DNA of 46,439 nt from a virus. The notes under the pieces were generated by a model that saw only the letters and a list, made by a program, of their open reading frames with translations, made no database searches and was not told the DNA's origin. The first letter of the stretch is position 1. Each line of letters begins with the position of its first letter. Positions 1 to 7,174 of the stretch are shown one piece after another. The stretch lies in IMG/VR virus record IMGVR_UViG_3300001282_000991, positions 1 through 46,439 of that record; one strand, 5' to 3'. The translations under genes were made by a program, and so were the position numbers.

Positions 1-1
1 T

Positions 2-145
2 GCAAAGCAATTTCAACTTTTACTAAATAGTCCAGGAATTGGTGTAACTGTCACACAAAATAACTTGACTGTCGCTGACTCTGCGAAAATGGAAATAACA
101 TGCACGACTGGACCATGTAATGGATACTCTTACACAAAGAACTAA
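2..145 (+). CDS. C-terminal end of an unidentified protein (5' truncated)
   Basis: An open frame enters from the left edge and runs 47 codons to a TAA at 143-145. The visible end is beta-prone (Val/Thr-rich) and carries two cysteines close to the C terminus (TCTTGPCNGY), which suggests a secreted or extracytoplasmic domain, but this is a weak inference. It overlaps the start of the following cyclase gene by 26 bases in another frame, which points to translational coupling and possibly a shared function. In bacteria, CHASE2 cyclases often sit next to FecR-domain proteins; nothing visible here proves that identity. The family is not recognised. Confidence 0.5.
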   Translation, partial: AKQFQLLLNSPGIGVTVTQNNLTVADSAKMEITCTTGPCNGYSYTKN

Positions 146-2171
146 AAAAGTTTTACTCTCGCCTTGGTTGGCACTATTTACTTTTAGTATTCTTCTTTGG
201 GTAAAACTATCAGACCCATACATGGTCGAATCCACGAGATTGAAGTTTTATGATTATTTGATGCTCGGTTCGCCGACGCAATCTGAACAAATTGTAACCG
301 TCAATATCGGGGAGAAAGCAATTGAGAAATACGGACAGTGGCCTTTCCCGAGGGAAGTCCATGCTAAAATTGTTGGGGACATTTATGGCAGAGGGGCTGC
401 TCTTGTTGGTAGCACTATACTTATGCCTGAGTCTGATCGGATGGGGACTGATCGAGTTCTTGCGGATACCCTAAATCAGTATCCAGTAGTCCTGAGTCAG
501 ACAACAATCGATTCATGTAAGGGGGTGCAGAATATTGCTCGGACTGGAGTTGCCGTAATCGGCGACGGACAACCGTCTGAATTTCTTCCTCAATACCCAT
601 GCGTTCTAAGTAATATCCCAGTTCTGCAAGAAGCAGCCGTCGGTGTTGGTATAACGTCGACTCTACCCGAGACTGACGGGGTTGTAAGGCGAGTTCCTCT
701 TCTATCTCAATCAAAAGGCGAATATTACCCTGCATTTGCGATAGAGATGCTGCGTGTAGCTGCAGGAGACTCTTCGTATCAAGCAAAGATAAATCAGACT
801 GGTGTTGAAGCATTACGTGTTCCTCAATTTGATACCATAAAAACAGATGAATATGGTCGTGTGTTCATTAATCCTAATTACCAATTTCAGTCATACGAAA
901 TTGGATCGGATCCTTTACCTGACCTGAGTGGTAAAATCGTCGTAGTTGGTGTAACTGCTGCTGGTATTGCGAATCCAGTAGCGACTCCCGCAGGTGCGCA
1001 ACATCCCCACGTCCTTCAGGCGAGTATTCTTGAAACTCTGATAAATGGAGACTCTGCGTCGATTCCGCTTTGGGGTCAACTAGCAGATCTTGCTGCTTTT
1101 CTGGGTCTTGCGCTGGCATTGATCATTCTTTCTAGATTCAGATTCTCAATCATATTTATTGCAGTTCTGCTAGGTGGTTATTTCTATTTGCCAGTATATC
1201 TGTTTGCGTCTCAAGGCATTCTTCTGGATGTTACGTTTAACGTATTCGCGATTGCTCTAATCTATATTCATCTCTACACTGCCAAGTTCATCAGCGAGTA
1301 TCTACAGAAGCAACAAATTAAGAAGCAGTTCGGCACTTACCTGTCACCAGATCTTGTTGCACAACTACAACGTCAACCAGAACTTCTGGCGCTTGGTGGT
1401 GATTCGAGAGAACTATCAATTATGTTCACCGACGTTCGAGGATTTACTACAATCTCTGAACACTACGGTGAAGACGTTCAAGGTCTCACTAAGATTATGA
1501 ATCGTTACATGACAGTCATGACAAGAGCAATTCTTGAAAATAAAGGTACGCTAGACAAGTATATCGGTGATGCGCAGATGGCATTCTGGAATGCACCTTT
1601 GGATAATACACAACATGCACTGGACGCAGTTCGAACTTCCTTTCAGATGCTAAAAGATTTGGAGACTTTCAATGAAGACATTAAAGAAGAAGGCGTTCCA
1701 CCTTTTGGAATGGGTCTTGGTATTAACACTGCCACTGTGGTTGTTGGTAATATGGGCAGTGATCAGCGTTTCGATTATACTTGCTTGGGTGATGGCGTTA
1801 ATCTGGCTGCTCGTCTTGAGGGTCAATCCAAACCTTATGGAGTCAAACTCGTCGTCGGACCACAAACGGCTGAATCGGTGGGGGATGTATACCAAGTAGT
1901 AGAACTTGACCTGATTGCTGTTAAGGGTAAGACCAAACCAGTTTCAATCTATACAGTTCTGCCATTCTTTGAAGCAGCATCAGAGTTACAGCATAAGAAA
2001 TTTATGGAACTTTATCGTCAAGGTGACTGGGAAGTTGCTAAAAAATACGCCAGCGATCTTAAAGGCTGCTGGCGTGGAGAGTTAAACAATTACTATGATA
2101 TGATGCTCGAGCGCATGCGCGAGAAACCACCTACTAACTTTGACGGGGTTTATAGAGCCCTGACCAAGTAA
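120..2171 (+). CDS. CHASE2-domain class III adenylate/guanylate cyclase
   Basis: Membrane-bound nucleotidyl cyclase of 683 residues. An N-terminal hydrophobic segment (about 12-30) leads into a periplasmic CHASE2-like sensor (about 35-320), then hydrophobic stretches at about 325-345, 350-365 and 370-395, a linker with the QFGTYLSPDLV sequence typical of this architecture, and a class III catalytic domain (about 425-625). Catalytic features are present: metal-binding Asp438 in FTDVRGF, Asp484 in IGDAQMAFW, the transition-state pair Asn561/Arg565 in NLAARLEG, and Lys480 plus the DYT motif at 552-554, which favour ATP and hence cAMP. The enzyme would sense an extracytoplasmic signal and make cyclic nucleotide in the infected cell. 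The ATG at 120 lies inside the end of the upstream gene and has only a weak ribosome binding site, so coupling is likely. It is unusual as phage cargo. Confidence 0.93.
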   Translation: MDTLTQRTKKVLLSPWLALFTFSILLWVKLSDPYMVESTRLKFYDYLMLGSPTQSEQIVTVNIGEKAIEKYGQWPFPREVHAKIVGDIYGRGAALVGSTILMPESDRMGTDRVLADTLNQYPVVLSQTTIDSCKGVQNIARTGVAVIGDGQPSEFLPQYPCVLSNIPVLQEAAVGVGITSTLPETDGVVRRVPLLSQSKGEYYPAFAIEMLRVAAGDSSYQAKINQTGVEALRVPQFDTIKTDEYGRVFINPNYQFQSYEIGSDPLPDLSGKIVVVGVTAAGIANPVATPAGAQHPHVLQASILETLINGDSASIPLWGQLADLAAFLGLALALIILSRFRFSIIFIAVLLGGYFYLPVYLFASQGILLDVTFNVFAIALIYIHLYTAKFISEYLQKQQIKKQFGTYLSPDLVAQLQRQPELLALGGDSRELSIMFTDVRGFTTISEHYGEDVQGLTKIMNRYMTVMTRAILENKGTLDKYIGDAQMAFWNAPLDNTQHALDAVRTSFQMLKDLETFNEDIKEEGVPPFGMGLGINTATVVVGNMGSDQRFDYTCLGDGVNLAARLEGQSKPYGVKLVVGPQTAESVGDVYQVVELDLIAVKGKTKPVSIYTVLPFFEAASELQHKKFMELYRQGDWEVAKKYASDLKGCWRGELNNYYDMMLERMREKPPTNFDGVYRALTK

Positions 2172-2298
2172 GCAGTGGATTATCCTCACCGAAACGAAAA
2201 AACACAATAGGAGTTTCTGTTACTTCTTGTGTATTCAGTTCGGTTTCGACTCGGTCGAAATGTTGATCAAGTTCCTGATCGTGGATTGATGTGCTCAT
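2134..2298 (-). CDS. Small hypothetical protein (54 aa)
   Basis: Last gene of the minus-strand cluster. Its ATG (2296-2298) overlaps the TGA of the gene before it as ATGA, the standard arrangement of translationally coupled genes, which is the main reason to believe this short frame. The product starts MSTSIHDQELDQHFDRVET and is acidic in its first half. Its 3' end runs 38 bases into the 3' end of the cyclase gene (convergent overlap). No domain is recognised. Confidence 0.6.
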   Translation of the reverse strand: MSTSIHDQELDQHFDRVETELNTQEVTETPIVFFRFGEDNPLLTWSGLYKPRQS

Positions 2299-2465
2299 TG
2301 TTTTTCCAGTTCTATCTTATTTACTAATTTCCACATAATCTGTTCTATGATGTTTGCTTCTTCGTCCAGGTCTGCATCAAACAATGCATTCTGTAATGCG
2401 CCAACGCTACCATCGACCAATTCGTCGAAATATGGTGCATCTTTTTCAAAAATAGAAACGGTCAT
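2295..2465 (-). CDS. Small acidic hypothetical protein (56 aa)
   Basis: The frame is open from 2495, but the ATG at 2463-2465 is preferred because it overlaps the upstream TAA as TAATG. The product (MTVSIFEKDAPYFDELVDG at the start) is acidic and looks like one or two helices. It sits in a four-gene overlapping chain whose members are joined by TAATG, TAATG and ATGA junctions, so they are almost surely co-translated. Function unknown. Confidence 0.65.
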   Translation of the reverse strand: MTVSIFEKDAPYFDELVDGSVGALQNALFDADLDEEANIIEQIMWKLVNKIELEKQ

Positions 2466-2680
2466 TAAAAACTTCTCCCAATTGTTGCTTGGCAATATCG
2501 CCGAAATAGATCTTCATAATCACCAGTCTTATAGACCCATGCATCATAAAGATTTTGAAGTTCAGGAACATCGCTACTTGACTTGCTAACGTAGTAACCT
2601 CGATCTTTCAGTTCCTCGATCAAATCTTCATCATCAAAATCGTCAAGATAAACGTCAACTTCTGTAGTAATACTAACCAT
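2465..2680 (-). CDS. Small acidic hypothetical protein (71 aa)
   Basis: 71 residues. The first part, with the sequence VYLDDFDDEDLIEELKDRG, looks like a beta strand followed by an acidic helix, a short-protein pattern common in tailed phages of unknown function. The start ATG overlaps the TAA of the upstream gene (TAATG). It is probably made from the promoter at 2902-2930. Confidence 0.7.
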   Translation of the reverse strand: MVSITTEVDVYLDDFDDEDLIEELKDRGYYVSKSSSDVPELQNLYDAWVYKTGDYEDLFRRYCQATIGRSF

Positions 2681-2877
2681 TATGCTGCCATCCTTTTCTT
2701 ATATTCGAGACGTCCTTCAAGGTATTCCTCGAATGATTTATAAGCGGGAACACCGTTCGCTTCGAGTTCGAAGTTTATTTGAGCGAACTCTTCAAGTTCG
2801 TATCCCCAACCATTCCACGGAATTCCGAGGAGTTCTAGGAGTTCTTCTTCACGACTCACAATATTGTCAATAACCAT
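2680..2877 (-). CDS. Small acidic hypothetical protein (65 aa)
   Basis: The frame is open to 2982, but the promoter at 2902-2930 lies inside that extension, so a downstream start is needed. The ATG at 2875-2877 has a well-spaced GGAG six bases upstream and gives a 65-residue product beginning MVIDNIVSREEELLELLG. It is acidic and rich in aromatic residues in the middle, and no family is recognised. First gene of the four-gene unit ending at 2134. Confidence 0.65.
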   Translation of the reverse strand: MVIDNIVSREEELLELLGIPWNGWGYELEEFAQINFELEANGVPAYKSFEEYLEGRLEYKKRMAA

Positions 2878-2901
2878 CACATTCTCCATTTCAATATAAT
2901 C

Positions 2902-2930
2902 ACTATACCCCGAAACAGGGGAAAAGTCAA
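2902..2930 (-). promoter_or_regulatory. sigma70-type promoter for the small-gene cluster
   Basis: On the minus strand TTGACT (2925-2930) and TATAGT (2902-2907) are separated by exactly 17 bases. The -35 box is preceded by GGGGC, giving the GGCTTGAC context seen at several promoters in this window. It drives the gene starting at 2877. Confidence 0.75.
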
Positions 2931-2938
2931 GCCCCAAA

Positions 2939-3211
2939 TTACATTCGGTAATATTTTTTTCGATAAAATTCAGCGATCTCAAGGTCGAAATTACGATGAC
3001 GTTCCCAGAAGGTCATTTTCCGTTCAGCGATTTCAATTTCCTTTCCGGCTTGAATTTTTTCCCGAGGGTCAGACGAATTGTGAAAAATATGACGTAAAAC
3101 AAAATGATTATAGGAATGATTCGCCCACGCACTATTCGGATTCATTCTATGAATAACGAATGGATCGAAATCGCTATTTTTCGCATTACCAGTTTCATAA
3201 AAAATATTCAT
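2939..3211 (-). CDS. Hypothetical protein (90 aa)
   Basis: 90-residue protein rich in His, Asn and aromatic residues, with a basic C terminus (FYRKKYYRM). The ATG at 3209-3211 follows a GGAGAAG ribosome binding site and a consensus promoter, so start and expression are well supported. No domain recognised. It ends just upstream of the next minus-strand promoter, so it forms its own unit with possible read-through. Confidence 0.75.
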   Translation of the reverse strand: MNIFYETGNAKNSDFDPFVIHRMNPNSAWANHSYNHFVLRHIFHNSSDPREKIQAGKEIEIAERKMTFWERHRNFDLEIAEFYRKKYYRM

Positions 3212-3237
3212 TTTTTCTTCTCCTCAAACAAACCACC

Positions 3238-3266
3238 ATTATACTAAAAACACGTTAATTTGTCAA
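3238..3266 (-). promoter_or_regulatory. Perfect-consensus sigma70 promoter (leftward)
   Basis: On the minus strand TTGACA (3261-3266), a 17-base spacer and TATAAT (3238-3243) match the sigma70 consensus at all twelve positions. It reads toward the 90-residue gene ending at 2939. Such strength suggests immediate-early expression by unmodified host RNA polymerase. Confidence 0.88.
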
Positions 3267-3297
3267 GCCCCTATTTTTCATGTTTTATGGCTTGACA
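3261..3297. repeat. Inverted repeat spanning both divergent -35 boxes
   Basis: TGTCAAGCC (3261-3269) and GGCTTGACA (3289-3297) are perfect 9-base inverted copies separated by 19 bases. Each arm contains the -35 hexamer of one of the two divergent promoters. This could simply reflect the shared GGCTTGACA promoter element, or be a binding site for a regulator acting on both promoters. Confidence 0.6.
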
Positions 3298-3320
3298 ATT
3301 TCGTTCGAATAGGGTATAAA
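3292..3320 (+). promoter_or_regulatory. Strong sigma70 promoter of the radical SAM operon
   Basis: TTGACA (3292-3297), 17-base spacer, TATAAA (3315-3320). It reads into the gene at 3346, whose ATG is preceded by AGGAGAA, and from there into the long overlapping operon. No other clear promoter or terminator is seen before the end of that operon. Confidence 0.85.
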
Positions 3321-3345
3321 GGTATGTTGATCTAGGAGAACTTTT

Positions 3346-3747
3346 ATGACTATGCACCTCATGTCTCATGCGTACACCACCACTAATACGAAGAAGCGCA
3401 AGACCACGAACAAGGGCGTAACTGCCAAGTATGCACAGGACTGGGTTGATTACAACAAGCAGATGAAACGGATTGGTTGTAAAACTAAGACCTTCGACGA
3501 GTATGTCCAATATCGCCACGGCAATTATAAACCCAAGTTGCGTGGTACACCCTTCCCCGATTACCAAGTGAGCGACCATCGTCAAAAGTATCCTTCTGGT
3601 GATGGTCTTGGCGTAACCTTTGCTCGCAAGGAGAATACATATACAGGTACGCTGATTAAGGGAATCGCAACTATGCATAAATCAAATGCAGTTCCCATCA
3701 TGAATGATGAGCAAGCAATTGAAGTAGCAAGGATGCGGCGAGGTTGA
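3346..3747 (+). CDS. Conserved phage protein of unknown function (133 aa)
   Basis: 133-residue basic protein. The first 35 residues are Thr/Lys-rich and probably disordered. The C-terminal segment TMHKSNAVPIMNDEQAIEV resembles a short motif I associate with hypothetical proteins of marine T4-like phages. A good ribosome binding site (AGGAGAA) and a near-consensus promoter lie upstream. Its TGA overlaps the TTG start of the first radical SAM gene (TTGA), so it leads that operon. It lacks the features of a peptide precursor for the radical SAM enzymes and looks more like an ordinary phage protein that happens to be first in the unit. Confidence 0.85.
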   Translation: MTMHLMSHAYTTTNTKKRKTTNKGVTAKYAQDWVDYNKQMKRIGCKTKTFDEYVQYRHGNYKPKLRGTPFPDYQVSDHRQKYPSGDGLGVTFARKENTYTGTLIKGIATMHKSNAVPIMNDEQAIEVARMRRG

Positions 3748-5060
3748 ATGTAAAACAAAAGTTAGATTCAGTAGGACATGGATTCTGCCCGCAGAAGTGG
3801 AGATGGTTAGCACTATATCTTCACTCTGGGCACAAGCACAGTTGTCATCATCCACCACCTCTGCATATTGCTCTAGAAGAGATCGCTAAAGATCCCGCAG
3901 CATTACATAACACCTCACACGAGAAGCAGCAACGCAAGACGATGTTGGAAGGTGGTAGACCAGATGAGTGCTCTTACTGCTGGAGTATTGAGGACATCAA
4001 TAAAGTCAGCGATCGTTTCATTAAAAATGCTGTTGGTCCTAATAACCTATTTGATCTCGATGAAGAGATAGAAATTCTTAGGAATACTCCATGGGCTGAA
4101 AATGTTAATCCATACAATATGGAAGTCAGTTTTAGTAATGCGTGTAACTTCAAGTGTGGTTACTGTTGCCCATCATTCTCTTCTCTCTGGGAAGATGATA
4201 TTAAACAGAACGGAGATTATGATTTAAATTATAATCCATATGAATTGCGAAATAAGATTTACTCTGAGAAAGAATATAATCCCTACGTTGAGGCATTCTG
4301 GAAATGGTGGCCTAATTTAAAAAATGACTTAAAGGTCTTTCGCATAACTGGTGGCGAACCATTAATGACTGCCAATACTTTCAAATTGCTTGATATGCTA
4401 AGAGAGGATGGCAACCCAGAGTTATTGCTTCAGATCAATACTAATCTTGGAGTCACGAATCGTAAGGTCTTGGATTTTTGTTCGCGAGCACAAGAATTGA
4501 TCGAGAAGAAACATGTCAAAAATATTAGAGTCTTTACCAGTTTAGAATGCACAGGTAAACAGGCAGAATACATTCGTCGTGGTATTAACTACGAATTGTT
4601 TCTGCAAAATATTAATACTGTATTAGAAACCGTACCTACTGCATATCTAAGTTTCATGACAACGTATAATGTATTAACTGTTCCATATTTCAAAGATTTT
4701 TTGCAGTTAATTGTAGAACTTCGTGAAAAATGGGGAGAACGAATACTCATTGATATTCCTCACCTCAAAGAACCTCCTTACTGGACAATGAACATTCTAC
4801 CTAAAGAATTTGGTAGATATATAGACAGTGATGTTGAATACATGAAGCAAAATGGATTTCGTGATTTCGAGATTAAAAAGATGGAACGAATACAAGAATA
4901 TTTCTATAATGATGCGCATAATATAACAGAAGAATATAGATTAAGTGCTAGAAAAGATTTTGCTAAATTCTTTCCGGAATATGATCGCAGAAATAAAAGT
5001 AATTTAATTGACATTTTTCCTGAGTTTGCTGAATTTTTAGAATGGTGTAAGGAATTATAA
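3744..5060 (+). CDS. Radical SAM enzyme 1 (twitch/SPASM-like N-terminal module)
   Basis: 438 residues. The radical SAM 4Fe-4S motif CNFKCGYC gives Cys134, Cys138 and Cys141, and the SAM-contacting GGEP is at 203-206. Before the core lies a cysteine module of the type usually found after the core in SPASM/twitch enzymes: CPQKW, then SCHHPPP, then ECSYCW, likely to bind a second iron-sulfur cluster. The conserved KQAEYIRRG segment follows the core. The start is TTG at 3744, overlapping the upstream stop; the nearby ATG at 3748 is followed at once by a stop, and a later start would remove the first cysteines. Substrate unknown. It shares a 36-base identical patch with radical SAM gene 2. Confidence 0.92.
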   Translation: MNVKQKLDSVGHGFCPQKWRWLALYLHSGHKHSCHHPPPLHIALEEIAKDPAALHNTSHEKQQRKTMLEGGRPDECSYCWSIEDINKVSDRFIKNAVGPNNLFDLDEEIEILRNTPWAENVNPYNMEVSFSNACNFKCGYCCPSFSSLWEDDIKQNGDYDLNYNPYELRNKIYSEKEYNPYVEAFWKWWPNLKNDLKVFRITGGEPLMTANTFKLLDMLREDGNPELLLQINTNLGVTNRKVLDFCSRAQELIEKKHVKNIRVFTSLECTGKQAEYIRRGINYELFLQNINTVLETVPTAYLSFMTTYNVLTVPYFKDFLQLIVELREKWGERILIDIPHLKEPPYWTMNILPKEFGRYIDSDVEYMKQNGFRDFEIKKMERIQEYFYNDAHNITEEYRLSARKDFAKFFPEYDRRNKSNLIDIFPEFAEFLEWCKEL

Positions 5061-5063
5061 GAC

Positions 5064-5645
5064 ATGGTTAATTTTGATATTGTAATGAATTGGATGGAAT
5101 ACATCCGCAATAATCCAGAGAATGCGTATAGATTCTCGGAGAACTTCTGGCCAAGTCAAATCGAGAGCAAGAAATGGTTACTTGAACACATATCTCATAC
5201 TGATAAATCTATTGTAATTTTCGGTGGATGGTATGGAGTTCTTGCACAGTTTATTGCGCATAAGTTTCCTGATGTTCAAATTGTAACTACTGATGTGGAC
5301 CATGGTTGTAAAAAAGTATTCGATGCTATCGATGGTTATTATCAAGATATCCGTTTTCGGCAACATGACATGCAAAAAGGCATGCCAATCAATTTACATC
5401 CCGATCTCGTGATCAACACTAGCAGCGAACATATAACACAAGAAGTTTATGATGCGTGGTGGAACTCTATTCCCAGGGGGACTAAATACATCGTCCAAGG
5501 AAATAATCTAGAAAATCATGAGCATGTTCGATCTGCCAGTAATCTAGAGGAATTCTTACAAATCAACAGATTTAACGAACCAGAATACGCTGGTATGTTG
5601 AAGTGCGGGCATTTCTATAGATACATGGCAGTTGGTTATAAATGA
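5064..5645 (+). CDS. Class I SAM-dependent methyltransferase-like protein
   Basis: 193 residues with a Rossmann-type SAM-binding pattern: glycine motif I in IVIFGGWYGVLAQF (about 50-63), acidic residues closing strand beta2 in VTTDVD, and a VINTSSEH segment in the motif IV region where catalytic residues usually lie. The family is seen in marine phages, with unknown methyl acceptor. It lies three bases after radical SAM gene 1 and its stop overlaps the start of radical SAM gene 2 (ATGA), so it belongs to the same pathway operon. It is the only conventional methyltransferase among the eight radical SAM genes. Confidence 0.8.
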   Translation: MVNFDIVMNWMEYIRNNPENAYRFSENFWPSQIESKKWLLEHISHTDKSIVIFGGWYGVLAQFIAHKFPDVQIVTTDVDHGCKKVFDAIDGYYQDIRFRQHDMQKGMPINLHPDLVINTSSEHITQEVYDAWWNSIPRGTKYIVQGNNLENHEHVRSASNLEEFLQINRFNEPEYAGMLKCGHFYRYMAVGYK

Positions 5646-7174
5646 GCAATGAATATCATGATGTGACAGAAAAGATGAAAGAGCGACTGAAGTCTGCTAG
5701 TTCGTCGATGTGTCTTGCAAAATGGAATATGGTCAGTATGCACTTGACCAATGGCAAGACGCACAGTTGCTATCATCCTCCTACTCATGACATTCCGCTA
5801 GAGGGTCTTTCTGAAAATCCAGGATTGCTCCACAATACTCCTCAGAAAATCGAAGAACGTGCTATGATGCGCAAGGGCGAGCGACCAAAGGGTTGTTCGT
5901 ATTGTTGGCGTATTGAAGATGCAGGTCATACGAGCGATCGACACTATCGCAGCAGCGAATGGTGGAACTCTCCTGATTTCGAAAAGATTACTCTTGGAGA
6001 TTCTCAACTTGATGCTTCGTGGACTCCCGCATACGTGGAAGTAAATTTCAATCAGGCATGCAATTTTAAATGTTTGTATTGTAGTCCACATCTAAGTTCT
6101 GCTTGGGAAGAAGAAATCGTAAAGCATGGACCGATTCAGATAACTGACGCAAGACATAACGACATTGATGCACTCGCTCGTATGAATCTGATGCCTAGGA
6201 AGGTTGCGAACCGAGAAAATCCCTACGTTGAGGCATTCTGGAAATGGTGGCCTGACCTGTATAAGAATCTAAAGATTTTCCGAATGACAGGCGGCGAACC
6301 TCTAATTGATCATAATACGTGGAAAGTTCTAGACTATGTCGACGAACATCCCAACTCTCTGCTCGAGGTAAGTATAACCAGCAATCTATGTCCCCCGAAA
6401 CCTGACATTTTTGATAAGTTTATTTCGAAGGTCCAGAAACTAGAAGAAGTCAGAGTATGGGAAAATCCAGAGCGTCTTAATCCAGATAGTGGCAATCATT
6501 GGTATGTTGCTCCAGCAATTAAGCACTTCTCTCTTTTTGTAAGTTGTGACAGTGTCGGTAAGCAAGCAGAATATATTCGGACTGGTATGGAATATGATGT
6601 ATTGCGTTCGAATGTATCCAAATTCCTACAATCAACGGATGGGTCAAGCGTTACTTTTATTAATACTTTTAATATTCTAAGTGTTCCTGGGTTGCGAGGG
6701 TTTTTGGAATTAATCTTAGAACTTCGTGAAGAATTTGCCTTCGATAAACAAGAACGAAAAATAATTCAACCACCTGATCACAATGGATTCAAGCATCCTC
6801 CGTTTGTTCGTAACGCTGCGCAACGAGTTTGGTTTGACATACCAATGCTCCACAGTCCTTCGTGGTTGAATATGAAATTACTTCATGAAGAAACTGAGAT
6901 TATTGAACAGTTCGAAGACTGCTTACAATTCATGCGCGATAACGTTCAGAAAGAAGATTATAACAGAAGTCTGCGTGGATTTAAACCGTATGAAATTGAC
7001 AAGGTTCAACGTGACCTAGATATATTGAAGGCAGGAATGGATCCTGCCCAGAAGCAACTAGACATGAAACGTTTTGCTGAGTATGTAGACGAGATGGACA
7101 AAAGAAGAAACACTGATTTTATGATGACCTTCCCTCAATTAATTAATTTCTACAATAAGTGTAAGGATCTGTAA
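5642..7174 (+). CDS. Radical SAM enzyme 2 (HPP subgroup)
   Basis: 510 residues. Cluster cysteines 140, 144 and 147 in CNFKCLYC; GGEP at 217-220. The N-terminal module reads CLAKW, then SCYHPP, then GCSYCW. It is longer than its neighbours because of insertions between the cluster motif and GGEP and a Pro-rich segment at about 375-410 (IIQPPDHNGFKHPP). KQAEYIRTG is conserved as in gene 1. Start ATG overlaps the methyltransferase stop; the gene ends in a TAATG junction with radical SAM gene 3. The block of residues 193-204 is encoded by DNA identical to gene 1, indicating recent duplication or gene conversion. Confidence 0.93.
   Translation: MSNEYHDVTEKMKERLKSASSSMCLAKWNMVSMHLTNGKTHSCYHPPTHDIPLEGLSENPGLLHNTPQKIEERAMMRKGERPKGCSYCWRIEDAGHTSDRHYRSSEWWNSPDFEKITLGDSQLDASWTPAYVEVNFNQACNFKCLYCSPHLSSAWEEEIVKHGPIQITDARHNDIDALARMNLMPRKVANRENPYVEAFWKWWPDLYKNLKIFRMTGGEPLIDHNTWKVLDYVDEHPNSLLEVSITSNLCPPKPDIFDKFISKVQKLEEVRVWENPERLNPDSGNHWYVAPAIKHFSLFVSCDSVGKQAEYIRTGMEYDVLRSNVSKFLQSTDGSSVTFINTFNILSVPGLRGFLELILELREEFAFDKQERKIIQPPDHNGFKHPPFVRNAAQRVWFDIPMLHSPSWLNMKLLHEETEIIEQFEDCLQFMRDNVQKEDYNRSLRGFKPYEIDKVQRDLDILKAGMDPAQKQLDMKRFAEYVDEMDKRRNTDFMMTFPQLINFYNKCKDL

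Noticed and set aside
421-1119. Minus-strand frames of 130 and 81 codons inside the cyclase gene
   Set aside because: They lie wholly opposite a protein with intact family motifs, show no start signals and match nothing recognisable.
3346-3747. 133-residue protein as a peptide precursor of the radical SAM enzymes
   Set aside because: It has no leader/core pattern or residue repeats, and its C terminus resembles an ordinary phage protein type; kept as a hypothetical gene only.
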